A model generated the notes under the pieces. The model was not told where the DNA came from, ran no database searches, and saw only the letters and a list, made by a program, of their open reading frames with translations. The position numbers were made by a program, and so were the translations under genes. From Myxococcota bacterium (GTDB lineage Bacteria; Myxococcota_A; UBA9160; UBA6930), in assembly GCA_028285625.1 (NCBI GenBank), contig JANQOX010000005.1, positions 789,773-853,772 of the forward strand: a stretch of DNA of 64,000 nucleotides, given 5' to 3'. Position 1 is the first letter of the stretch, and every line of letters begins with the position of its first letter. Shown one piece after another: positions 51,859-59,654 of the stretch.

Positions 51859-52286
51859 CCACGCCGACCGACGGCCCGAATCGCCCCCAGCATGTCGGTG
51901 GATCCCCGCCGGCCGCAATCGCGCTCCTCTGCATCGCGTTCGGAATGGCGCTGTTCACTGCTCTGGTTCCGACGGGCGAACACCTCAGCGACGAGGCGTG
52001 GACCGCGCACCAGAAGTTCCACGCGTTTCGCGAGCTCTTTCTGGCGTCGCTGTTCTCGATCGCCGGGATCGTGCTCTGCCTGGGGCCGCTGCGAAGGGGC
52101 GAGCGGCATGCGCTATCGGCAGTGGGGCTGCTCGGCGTCGGCGTCGTCGCCGGCTTCTGGGTGGGGCTGCCCATCACGGGGATCGGCAAGGGCGGGATCG
52201 AGCCGTTCGCCAACCACGGGATCCAGGCGATCGCGCTGGGGATGGGGTACGGGATCGCGCGCTCTCACGCTCGATCCAAACGCTGA
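51855..52286 (+). CDS. Small four-helix membrane protein, coupled to carotenoid oxygenase
   Basis: 143 residues. The GTG at 51855 overlaps the oxygenase stop (GTGA) with AGGGAG eight bases upstream, a strong translational coupling. Four hydrophobic helices (about residues 20-38, 58-76, 84-104 and 110-130) and the segment EAWTAHQKFHAFRELFLASL near the first loop. Similar DUF-type proteins occur beside oxygenases and may present hydrophobic substrates; function unknown. Confidence 0.75.
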   Translation: MTTPTDGPNRPQHVGGSPPAAIALLCIAFGMALFTALVPTGEHLSDEAWTAHQKFHAFRELFLASLFSIAGIVLCLGPLRRGERHALSAVGLLGVGVVAGFWVGLPITGIGKGGIEPFANHGIQAIALGMGYGIARSHARSKR

Positions 52287-52322
52287 CGCTCGAGGCATCC
52301 CCGAACGCGATACCCGGCCGAC

Positions 52323-52348
52323 CCTCAGGTTCGACACCTCAGGTTCGA
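52323..52348. repeat. Tandem CCTCAGGTTCGA repeat at the end of the ADP-ribosylglycohydrolase gene
   Basis: CCTCAGGTTCGA occurs at 52323-52334 and 52337-52348, a 14-bp period. The second copy runs into CAGGTTCGAAGCCTGG (52340-52355), the same 16 bases found in the tRNA-Arg fragment at 56846-56861. Both copies span or follow the stop codon of the minus-strand gene. Confidence 0.6.
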
Positions 52349-53730
52349 AGCCTGGCCGCTGCGTAGGCGTCGACGCGCTTCCAGACATCGAGGTGGCGCT
52401 CGGCCAGTTCGCACATCGTGGTGTCGGAGAAGCCGACCACCGCGGGCCTGACCCGGTCGTTGAGCGGCGCGGCGAAGCCGGCATCGAAGCGGGAACGCCC
52501 CGCCGCAGCCCCGACGATCGAGCCGACCGTCGCCCCGTTGCAGTCCGTATCGAGCCCGGCCATGACGGCGATCGTCGTCGAGAGTCTCGTGTCCATGCGA
52601 CCGTAGAAGAGCGAGATCACACAGATGAGAGCGTTGTTGATCGTGTGCACGGGGCTCATCATCGGGAACCGATCTTCGAGCCGGTCCATGCAGCTCTCCC
52701 AGTCGTCGCACGCCTCGATCCAGTCGAGGCACTCGCGGACCGCGAGGGCGAGACGGCACTCCGCGGGAATCTGCGAGAGGCCGATCTCGACGAGCCGCCG
52801 GGGATCCTGCTCGACGAACGCGGCGGCTTGCATCGCGGCGCAGAACATGGCGCCGTAGATGCCGTTGCGGGTGTGGGTCCAATGGGCGTCGCGGTGGGCG
52901 AACTCCGCGGCGAGGCCGGGTTTGCCGGCACACGCCCAGGCCCATCCGTCGGAGCGGATCTGGGCGCCGATCCACTCGCGGTACGGGTTCCGGTACATCC
53001 GGGTCGTTTCGGGTCCGATGTCGACGTTGTCGCGCTGGAAGTAGCGCGCCGAGTGGTTCCAGAAGTTGAGCACGGCCTGGGTCTCCGCCGTGCAGATTGC
53101 GCCGTAGGGAATTCGGAAGGTCCATGCGAGGGCGACGTGCTTCCAGCGGAAGTTCGGCCCCACGTCCTCGAGGACGGCGAGCCCCACGAGCGAGTAGTGG
53201 ATGTCGTCGTCCGGCTCCATGTAGGCGATCTGCTCGCGGGTGGACTCGGGACAAGGCACTTCCTGGTCTCCGGAGCGCGCCGGGATGTACCCCTCGAGCG
53301 GCCACGCGTCGCCGCCCTGCAGGTAGGCCTTGATCGTTCGGCGGCCGGCCAACGCACCGTTTTCGATCCGCATCCCCATGACCTCGACGGGCTTGCCCGC
53401 GGCGCACCCGCAGCAGCGTCCCGTCCAGGCTCCGTGGAGGCGGTCGAGCAGCTCCGCTTCCGAGAGAGGGAAGGGGAGGGCGTCGACGGGATCGCGCCGC
53501 AGCGCGCGGATCTCGTCGAGCTCGTTCGGCTCGCGGGCCTCGAGGTCGGGATCTGCTGGGAGCGCCAGCAGCTCCTCGTACAGTGCGTCGATCCGCTCGG
53601 TGTCCCAGCGGTCCTCGTGGTCCAGCGCGTCGATCCGCGAGGAGAGGCTCGCGGGGATCGAGCAGCCCTCGTCGATGCGCTGCCTGCGTTCCTCGCGCAG
53701 AAGAACCAGGTCCGTCGCCCAGCCGGCCAT
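52339..53730 (-). CDS. ADP-ribosylglycohydrolase family protein
   Basis: 463 residues from the ATG at 53730, preferred over the TTG at 53751 because GGGAGG precedes it. The family motifs are present in a variant form: LHGAWTGRCCGCAAGKPVEV (first metal region), MEPDDDIHYSLVGLAVLED (the TDDT-like cluster) and AGLDTDCNGATVGSIVGAAA (the GGDTDT-like second cluster). Members remove ADP-ribose from proteins or small adducts using two Mg ions; the variant acids and an N-terminal helical extension of about 85 residues suggest a subfamily with unknown substrate. No ADP-ribosyltransferase is visible nearby. Confidence 0.83.
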   Translation of the reverse strand: MAGWATDLVLLREERRQRIDEGCSIPASLSSRIDALDHEDRWDTERIDALYEELLALPADPDLEAREPNELDEIRALRRDPVDALPFPLSEAELLDRLHGAWTGRCCGCAAGKPVEVMGMRIENGALAGRRTIKAYLQGGDAWPLEGYIPARSGDQEVPCPESTREQIAYMEPDDDIHYSLVGLAVLEDVGPNFRWKHVALAWTFRIPYGAICTAETQAVLNFWNHSARYFQRDNVDIGPETTRMYRNPYREWIGAQIRSDGWAWACAGKPGLAAEFAHRDAHWTHTRNGIYGAMFCAAMQAAAFVEQDPRRLVEIGLSQIPAECRLALAVRECLDWIEACDDWESCMDRLEDRFPMMSPVHTINNALICVISLFYGRMDTRLSTTIAVMAGLDTDCNGATVGSIVGAAAGRSRFDAGFAAPLNDRVRPAVVGFSDTTMCELAERHLDVWKRVDAYAAARLRT

Positions 53731-53804
53731 CGCGAGCCTCCCGATCACCAACGGTGACGCGGTAGCGTAGCCGCTTCCCTCGAGGAGACTCCATCCTCAC
53801 GAGG

Positions 53805-53890
53805 TCACAGCTCGTAGACCCGCGACGCCGTGCCGCGGAACAGCTGGTCCTTCTCGTCTTCGGACGCATCGGTACGCTCGAAGGCCAAGG
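53805..53890 (-). pseudogene. C-terminal remnant of an amidohydrolase-2 protein
   Basis: A reading frame ends in DASEDEKDQLFRGTASRVYE-Leu-stop, closely like the usual C-terminus of amidohydrolase-2 proteins (S-E-E-E-K-x-K-I-x-x-x-N-A-x-R-x-Y). Upstream the frame runs antiphase through the methyltransferase end, so only the last 28 codons or so remain. I infer the rest was deleted when the neighbouring genes were joined. Confidence 0.5.
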
Positions 53891-53893
53891 CCC

Positions 53894-54778
53894 CTATTCC
53901 GGCTTGCGGAAGCGCAGCGTCATCCGATGGCTCTCGCCGATCTCGTCGACCGCCGCCCGCTTCGACGCATCGTCGCCCGCGCCCGAGTACGAAGGCGGCA
54001 GCCGCCACACGAAGTCGTCGGCGGTCGGGCGGTCCTTGGGGTTCGCGTTGACGTCGCTCTCGCCCACCAGCTCGAACCCGGCCCCCTCGAGGCGCTCGAC
54101 GACGAACGCGCGCTTCAGGTAGCCGTTCGACCCGCTCGCCCACGCGTCCGGCATCTCGGGTCGGGCCTCGTGCTGCACCACGCCGACCACGCCCCCCGGC
54201 TTGAGCACGCGGTGCGCGTCCGCCAACGCGGCGTCGAAGTAACCGCCCTCCTCGTCGATGCGTGCCAGGTTGTGCAATGCGCGCACGAAGAGCACGACGT
54301 CGACCTGGCTGTCGAGTTCCGCGGGAAGCGTCCCGAGGGTCGCGGCCGAGACGGTGGCGCTGGTCTCGTCGCGCCACTTCTCGGCATCGGCGGCCCAGGT
54401 CTCGGGCCAACGCTTGCGAGCGGCCAACGCATCGCCCTCGAGGAAGCCGAGCTTCTCGATCATCGGGAAGGCGTAGTCGGCGCCGACGACGCGCCCGTCG
54501 GCGCCCAGCGCCCCGAGCAGGATGCGCGTGTACCAGCCGCCGCCGGGGAGCACCTCGACCACGGTCATGCCGGGCTCGAGGCCGAAGAACGCGAGCGTCT
54601 CGGCCGGGTGTCGCGCGGCGTCGCGCGCGCGGTCCTCGTCGCCGCGGGCCGCGAGCACCGCGTCGAGGGTGCGAGTGGCCTCGCCTTCAGCCGTGTGGCC
54701 CTCCTTCGGGAAGGCGGCTTGAGAGACGACGATCGCCGCGACCGCGGCCATGAGAGCGGGAATCCACCTGGGGTGCAT
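53894..54778 (-). CDS. Exported SAM-dependent methyltransferase, COG4798 type
   Basis: 294 residues from the ATG at 54778, with AGGAG six to seven bases upstream. A signal peptide (WIPALMAAVAAIVVSQAAFP) is followed by LAARGDEDRARDAARHPAET, then motif I VVEVLPGGGWYTRILLGALG (near residue 80) and later RVLKPGGVVGVVQHEARPEM. The class of predicted methyltransferases with a secretion signal is well known in proteobacteria, but why a SAM enzyme is exported is not. GESDVNANPKDRPTADDFVW near the end is typical of the group. Confidence 0.87.
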   Translation of the reverse strand: MHPRWIPALMAAVAAIVVSQAAFPKEGHTAEGEATRTLDAVLAARGDEDRARDAARHPAETLAFFGLEPGMTVVEVLPGGGWYTRILLGALGADGRVVGADYAFPMIEKLGFLEGDALAARKRWPETWAADAEKWRDETSATVSAATLGTLPAELDSQVDVVLFVRALHNLARIDEEGGYFDAALADAHRVLKPGGVVGVVQHEARPEMPDAWASGSNGYLKRAFVVERLEGAGFELVGESDVNANPKDRPTADDFVWRLPPSYSGAGDDASKRAAVDEIGESHRMTLRFRKPE

Positions 54779-54911
54779 CGGTTCTCCTCGGTGTGATGGG
54801 GCGCGTGGCTCACGGAGCGTCTCCGCCACCGGGACCACGTTCTCGATCGCGGAGCGTCGCCTCAGGCTCGCGCCTCCTGGGGCCCGCGGAGGGAGTGCCA
54901 CAAGCGTGAAC

Positions 54912-56801
54912 CTACCGGTCGATCGTCGGAAGCTCGCCGATTCTCAGGTTCGTCGCTCCATAGGGAATCAGCTCCACCTCCTCGACCTCCTCGGAGGCAT
55001 CGGGGGCGTCGACAGGCAGGGCAGTCGTCGAGCCGCCGTGAAGGGTCCACCCCGCGACGCGCCGTGCCTGGGCCGTCGCGCGGACGGGCGCGCCCTCGGG
55101 TGAGAAGGGAAGGTCGCCGACCCTTCCTCGTTCGAATCGGACGCGGGGCGTTCCGTCGTTCGGATCGACGCACAGCGCGTAGTTCCACGGCGTGGTTGCG
55201 CGCACCTCCCAGTCCGCATGAGGCGGCTCGCGGTGGGGCGCCTCGCGGTTCACGCGCTGCCAGTCTTCGCCGATCCGAAGCGCATACAGGAGCGGCCCGC
55301 GGTGGATCGCCACGCCACCGCTGGGGCGGCGCTCCAATCGCGCCTCCATCGGAAGCCGCAGGTCCAGCGAGTCGCCGTGTTCCCACCGGCGTCGAACCAC
55401 GTGGTACGTGCCCGGCTGGGGCTCGGCCGCTTCACCGGCAAGCACCAAGGTGGCTCCGTCCGCCCAGCCCGGAATGCGGAGATGCAGCGCGAACTCGCTG
55501 GGCCGCTCGGGCCGCACGACGACGCGGATCGTCTCGTCGAAGGGGTAGTCGGTTTCGACCTCCACTTCGACGTGGGTTCCCGCCACTTCGGCCGCGACGA
55601 TGCAGGGCGCCCAGGCCAGGGACACGAGCCCGTCTGCGCTTCGCGCCCACAGATGGGTTGCGAGCTTGGGCCACCCTTGACTCAGGTTCGCCGTGCAGCA
55701 CCCGAAGAAGGGCTCGAGGCCGTACATGTTCGCGTCGGGGCCGTTGCTGTTCCAGGGAGGCTCTTCCATGTGGCCCGCGAAGACCTGGTTCACCTGCTGG
55801 TCGTACTGGTGGGCCCACATGTCGGGCGAGAACGTCGCCGGGAGCGCGTTGTACGCCACGCGCTCGAGCCGATCGCCCCAGTGGGGTCGGCCCGTCGTCG
55901 CGGCCAGCCACTCGAGCGAGTACATCGCCTCGACGACGGCGCAGAGCTCCGTCCCCTGGCGTGGATCGGTTCCGTGGAGGCACTCGTCTCCGGTGAATAC
56001 GCCCGTGGCGGTGCCGTGGTACCGATCGAGGAGCTCCGCCATCCGCTCCGCCCCGTGCAGCTCGGCGTCGTCCCCCGTCAGTCGCCACCACAGGGCTCCC
56101 TCGCGCAGCGCCATCGCGTTGTTGACGACGTGGCTGAGGAATCCCCACCGCCCCTTGGCGACGGGCTTTGTCAGGGGCCAGCGCTCGAACCAACCCCGCC
56201 AATCGACTCCCTGGACGCGGAGCTTCACCGCGAGGTCGAGCAGCCATCTTCCGGGGCGCCGCTCGTGGAGCCACCAGATCGCGATCAAGGCTTCGAACCA
56301 ACGCGCTTGCCCCCAACCGAACAGCGGCAGCACGTCGACGTGGCGTTCGATCTTTCGTAGGCAGCGCTCGACCGCCGGCTCCACGCGCTCGTCCCCCGTC
56401 GCCTCGTGGAACTGGACGAGCACCTTGAGGGCCAGAAAGAGCGCCCAGAGGTCGTACTCGGCTCGCTGCTCGACACCCGTCGCGTGGGCATTCCTCGGTC
56501 CCAGCCACCCGTCCTCTTGTTGCCGGTCGAGGATCTGCCCGACGCGCGCCGACGCTCGCGTCTTCAGCCCCTCGTCTCCCAGGGCCCATGCGAGAGGCAG
56601 GAACCCGTCGAGCCAGTAGGGCGCACGCTCCCAGCCCTCCGCTTCGCCGCCGAACCACCGGCTGTCCGCCACGTCGGGCCAGAACTCGTCGAGGTGGCCG
56701 CTGAGTCCGTCGGCCTGGATCCTCAGCTGCCTCGCGAGCCAGCCACGGGCCCGAATGGCGCCGAGGGGCAGGGGGCGGGCGAAGGGCTCGTGCAGCGGCA
56801 T
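54912..56801 (-). CDS. Glycoside hydrolase, DUF1680/GH127 type
   Basis: 629 residues, normal for the family. The (alpha/alpha)6 barrel contains CLHGTDPRQGTELCAVVEAM with the general acid/base Glu region and FFGCCTANLSQGWPKLATHL with the Cys pair: in GH127 beta-L-arabinofuranosidases a zinc-bound cysteine from this CC motif is the nucleophile. No signal peptide, so cytoplasmic. Its ATG is only 14 bp from the tRNA-Arg fragment. Exact sugar specificity unknown (arabinofuranose or related). Confidence 0.87.
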   Translation of the reverse strand: MPLHEPFARPLPLGAIRARGWLARQLRIQADGLSGHLDEFWPDVADSRWFGGEAEGWERAPYWLDGFLPLAWALGDEGLKTRASARVGQILDRQQEDGWLGPRNAHATGVEQRAEYDLWALFLALKVLVQFHEATGDERVEPAVERCLRKIERHVDVLPLFGWGQARWFEALIAIWWLHERRPGRWLLDLAVKLRVQGVDWRGWFERWPLTKPVAKGRWGFLSHVVNNAMALREGALWWRLTGDDAELHGAERMAELLDRYHGTATGVFTGDECLHGTDPRQGTELCAVVEAMYSLEWLAATTGRPHWGDRLERVAYNALPATFSPDMWAHQYDQQVNQVFAGHMEEPPWNSNGPDANMYGLEPFFGCCTANLSQGWPKLATHLWARSADGLVSLAWAPCIVAAEVAGTHVEVEVETDYPFDETIRVVVRPERPSEFALHLRIPGWADGATLVLAGEAAEPQPGTYHVVRRRWEHGDSLDLRLPMEARLERRPSGGVAIHRGPLLYALRIGEDWQRVNREAPHREPPHADWEVRATTPWNYALCVDPNDGTPRVRFERGRVGDLPFSPEGAPVRATAQARRVAGWTLHGGSTTALPVDAPDASEEVEEVELIPYGATNLRIGELPTIDR

Positions 56802-56814
56802 TCGATACCGCTAG

Positions 56815-56861
56815 CACGCCGGGAGGGATTCGAACCCCCGACCCCCAGGTTCGAAGCCTGG
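56815..56861 (-). tRNA. tRNA-Arg(TCG) 3' fragment, probable integration scar
   Basis: On the minus strand: anticodon stem CCAGG, loop CTTCGAA (anticodon TCG), stem CCTGG, five-base variable region GGGTC, T-stem GGGGG, loop TTCGAAT, CCCTC, then acceptor CCGGCGT. Every tRNA feature from position 27 onward is present, but before it comes a GAA-rich stretch with no D-arm or 5' acceptor. It is therefore not functional. Integrases often cross over at the anticodon loop and leave exactly this displaced 3' part. CCA is not encoded. Confidence 0.8.
56846..56861. repeat. 16-bp copy shared with 52340-52355 (anticodon-arm sequence)
   Basis: CAGGTTCGAAGCCTGG here is the anticodon arm of the tRNA-Arg fragment; the identical 16 bases stand at 52340-52355, 4.5 kb to the left, in direct orientation. 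Flanks do not match. It may be a second attachment-like site or chance. Confidence 0.5.
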
Positions 56862-57043
56862 TCCAAGAAGAAGAAGTGACGCGGACTTACGTCTCCTTGC
56901 GGTGCAGGGGAGTGCATTAGGGCGCAGGGAGGTGTCGTTTCGACGGCACCGAATAACCGAACGGCACTTGACGGCGCCGCTCGGGAGAGCCTCGCGTCGG
57001 GCTCCGCACCGCCTGTCAGCCACGGGCGCTGCCGAATCAGAGC

Positions 57044-57493
57044 TCAGGAAACGGCCGCACCTCTCGACGTGTGCATGTAGCTCTTTTCCTCGGACCGCCT
57101 CCGAATCCGCCAACCCCCTTCGGTTCGCACGAGCTCATCGAGGTACCAGAACCCGCAGAACAAGACCTGCGAGGGAGTGCCCGCGGGAACACGCAGCTCC
57201 ATGGGGTTGTGGCACATCGTCCTGGCCTCGGCGGTGTCTCCGTTCAGCACCACCGCGCTATTCGAGATCATGTGCTGGCTGCTGCGGAACAATGCCATGG
57301 CCTTCGTCAGAAACTCCTTGATCTCTGGGAGAGTCCCGCGAGGGCCACCGGTGGCCGTGTAGTCGATCACCGCATCGGCGCTGAAGACGTCGTCGAGCCC
57401 ATCGAAGTCGCCCGTATCGATGCAGTAGGCGTAGCGAACGAAGAGGTCGTTGATCTCCAAGCGGTCGGATAGCTCATGTACCGAGAGCGGCAT
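57044..57493 (-). CDS. SnoaL-like/NTF2-fold protein
   Basis: 149 residues from the ATG at 57493 with AGGAG eight bases upstream. ELSDRLEINDLFVRYAYCID and GDFDGLDDVFSADAVIDYTA open the NTF2-like cone; HMISNSAVVLNGDTAEARTM is the typical central strand pair. Such domains serve as small isomerases, dehydratases or ring-hydroxylase beta-like subunits. First recognisable gene right of the tRNA scar. Confidence 0.85.
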   Translation of the reverse strand: MPLSVHELSDRLEINDLFVRYAYCIDTGDFDGLDDVFSADAVIDYTATGGPRGTLPEIKEFLTKAMALFRSSQHMISNSAVVLNGDTAEARTMCHNPMELRVPAGTPSQVLFCGFWYLDELVRTEGGWRIRRRSEEKSYMHTSRGAAVS

Positions 57494-57562
57494 GCTCTGC
57501 TCCTCGTGCTGGGGTTCGCTCCGACACTGCCCTCGCCTGCGCACGGGGGCAGGCCGCGTCGC

Positions 57563-58243
57563 CTACCGCCAGCGAAACTCGCTGAAGCCCCCGGTCGTCG
57601 CCAGGGCGAAGTCGTAGAACGTGGGCAGGTGCTCCATGACTCGCGCGACGTGGTCCTTATCGCCGAAGTAGAGCTCTCCGTCGAGAAAGTGCTCGAGGCT
57701 CGGGAATCGCTCGTTCACGATGCCCAGGTAGGCCGGGGCACCTGGCGTCAGCGCCCGCGCGACGGCATTCCGGACGTACGATTCGCGGTGGGGATGCAGA
57801 CCGAAGGAGAGCTCCGAGTGGACGGCCCACTCCCGGTAGAAGTCCTCGAGCGCGACGGCAGCTGGCTTGCCCACCGTCGCCCACTGCGTGATCCCGGGCA
57901 CTCGCGCCCCGTCGGTGACATCGTGTGGACAGGGGTCGATCGTCGACTCGGTGACGAGGTAGCCCCACAGCGTGTCGGCTCGTGTCGTGAGCGCCTCCTC
58001 GACGGGCGCCCGGCCGTCCATGGAGGGGAGCCAGAGTTCCAGAACGGCGGAAACCCGGTCGAACTCACCCCCGATTCGGATGGGAGAGCGCTCACGGATC
58101 TCATCAACCTGATCGGGTACGAGCAGCACGATCCGTTCACCGCCCACGGCGCGCGCAGCCGGGACCGCGTGTTCGGCGATGCGCTCGTGGCGATCGTCGA
58201 CCCGATCTGCGGAGTCGACGAGAACGTAGATGAGCTTCTCCAT
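57563..58243 (-). CDS. EthD-like dimeric alpha/beta-barrel protein
   Basis: 226 residues. KLIYVLVDSADRVDDRHERI at the N-terminus and the second-half element YREWAVHSELSFGLHPHRES with VRNAVARALTPGAPAYLGIV match EthD-domain proteins, here as two ferredoxin-like halves. EthD was named for its need in ethyl tert-butyl ether degradation by a P450 system; the biochemical role is unclear. It lies seven bases downstream of the HSL esterase stop, so the two are one operon. Confidence 0.78.
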   Translation of the reverse strand: MEKLIYVLVDSADRVDDRHERIAEHAVPAARAVGGERIVLLVPDQVDEIRERSPIRIGGEFDRVSAVLELWLPSMDGRAPVEEALTTRADTLWGYLVTESTIDPCPHDVTDGARVPGITQWATVGKPAAVALEDFYREWAVHSELSFGLHPHRESYVRNAVARALTPGAPAYLGIVNERFPSLEHFLDGELYFGDKDHVARVMEHLPTFYDFALATTGGFSEFRWR

Positions 58244-58250
58244 CGCGACC

Positions 58251-59213
58251 TCAGACCGCGAGATGCCTGTCGAGGAACTCCATCACCTCTCGATCGAGGT
58301 CCTTGCCTTCCACGGGGGCCATCAACTGGAACCCGTGCCACATCGCATCGTAGACGTGGAGATCGGCCGGGATTCCGGCAGCGCGCAGGGCGCGGTGAAG
58401 GCGGACGGTGCAGCTGAGGAGGAGGTCGCGCGTGCCTGTGGAGAGCAGAGACGGCGGGAACCCCTTCGAGAATTCACCGTACACGGGCGAGAGAAGGGGG
58501 TGATCCAGCGGCTCCCCATCAGCGTAGGCGGTCGCCGCGTCTCGCAGCATCTCATAGGTGGATAGGGTCGGATCGACCCCGTCGTTCGTCTCATAGCTGT
58601 CACCGATCTTCGCCAGGTCGGCCCACGGCGTGTGCATGACGGCGGCCGCGGGGAGCGGCAGGCCCTGGTCTCTCGCAGCCAGGATCACGGACGCAGCCAG
58701 AGCGCCGCCGGCCGAGGCTCCGAACATGGCGATCTGTCGAGCGTCGGCCGTCTCGAGCAGATGGCGGTAGACGGCCACGCCGTCGTCGACTGCCGCGGGG
58801 AAGGGGTGGTGCGGCGGCATGCGATAGTCGACCGCGACGACCCGGTAGCCCGCGGAAGCCGGCCCCACGGCCTCCAGCACGCTCAGGTCGCCCCCGAACA
58901 TGGTGAAGCCGCCCCCGTGGAAGTTGAGCAGGACGCGGTCCCTCTTCAGGTCGGCGTCGTTCTCGGGGACGACCTCCCGCACCGTGACCCCGGCCATCGT
59001 CGACTTGGCAACGACGACTGGGGCCTTCTCGACGGACTCTCGTACGAGCGCCTCGAACATCCCGTTGCTCTCCGCGATCTGCGCCTCCCACTCCTCCGCG
59101 GACGTAGGCGATGGGCGATCGGCGGCACTCGTATCCACGGGGAGGGAGAGGAACGCCTTGGCTTCCGCGCTGACGTTTTCGGGAGCCGGGAATCGGGGGT
59201 TGGGGCCGGTCAC
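58251..59213 (-). CDS. HSL-family alpha/beta hydrolase (esterase)
   Basis: 320 residues from a GTG at 59213. LLNFHGGGFTMFGGDLS (HGGG near residue 99), YRMPPHHPFPAAVDDGVAVY, nucleophile elbow IAMFGASAGGALAASVIL (Ser near 169), acid in LSTGTRDLLLSC and the His in MWHGFQLM. A standard bacterial hormone-sensitive-lipase esterase, soluble. Operon with the EthD-like gene. Confidence 0.93.
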   Translation of the reverse strand: MTGPNPRFPAPENVSAEAKAFLSLPVDTSAADRPSPTSAEEWEAQIAESNGMFEALVRESVEKAPVVVAKSTMAGVTVREVVPENDADLKRDRVLLNFHGGGFTMFGGDLSVLEAVGPASAGYRVVAVDYRMPPHHPFPAAVDDGVAVYRHLLETADARQIAMFGASAGGALAASVILAARDQGLPLPAAAVMHTPWADLAKIGDSYETNDGVDPTLSTYEMLRDAATAYADGEPLDHPLLSPVYGEFSKGFPPSLLSTGTRDLLLSCTVRLHRALRAAGIPADLHVYDAMWHGFQLMAPVEGKDLDREVMEFLDRHLAV

Positions 59214-59313
59214 TCTTCTCTGTTCTCCCTTCGGCTGGATGGGCCTGCGGTCTGGATGGCGGGTAGCGCAGTCTAGCTCCGGGCCGTCCGGAAACGCGAC
59301 TCATCGAGACAAG

Positions 59314-59640
59314 TCAGGGCTTCAGCGAGTTGAACTCTTCAACGACGTAGCCGACGAGGACCTTGTTCACCTTCCATCCCTCGGCAGTTCGAGTCACGCC
59401 GTGCGTGTAGTTGACCCATCGGTATCCGCGTAGCATCCCGCCGCTCTCAGCGAATTCTCCGGCAGGGGCGTTCTCGAGCGCGATGACACCTTTGCTGAAG
59501 ACCGTCGCGTTGTCCGGGTCGTCGATCGGGTACGCGAGCCCGTCTCAGTTCAGCAGGGAGTTCACATGCCGCGTAGAACGCCCAGCCCAGGCGAGCACCA
59601 CGCCATGACGGTGCCCAACCAACGAGTGGGGCCGAACGCA
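59314..59640 (-). pseudogene. Broken SnoaL/NTF2-like gene with in-frame TGA
   Basis: From 59547 to the stop at 59314 the frame reads DGLAYPIDDPDNATVFSKGV ... MLRGYRWVNYTHGVTRTAEG and ends EEFNSLKP, a good NTF2-like C-terminal half. A TGA at 59547-59545 precedes it; before the TGA the frame reads RSTRHVNSLLN for a few more codons. The 5' half is missing because the next gene's stop is only about 100 bp away. I see no SECIS-like hairpin and no redox motif at the TGA, so it is a pseudogene rather than a selenoprotein. The stretch 59214-59313 holds no gene I can see. Confidence 0.65.
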
Positions 59641-59654
59641 CGAGCGTCAGGGGG

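Noticed and set aside
56815-56861. Could the tRNA fragment be selC (tRNA-Sec), linking it to the selenoprotein?
   Set aside because: The anticodon loop is CTTCGAA (TCG, Arg) and the variable region is only five bases; tRNA-Sec needs TCA and a long variable arm. The 5' half is also absent.
59545-59547. The TGA in the NTF2-like remnant as a second selenocysteine codon
   Set aside because: No cysteine is expected there, no suitable hairpin follows at the right distance, and the gene lacks its 5' half.
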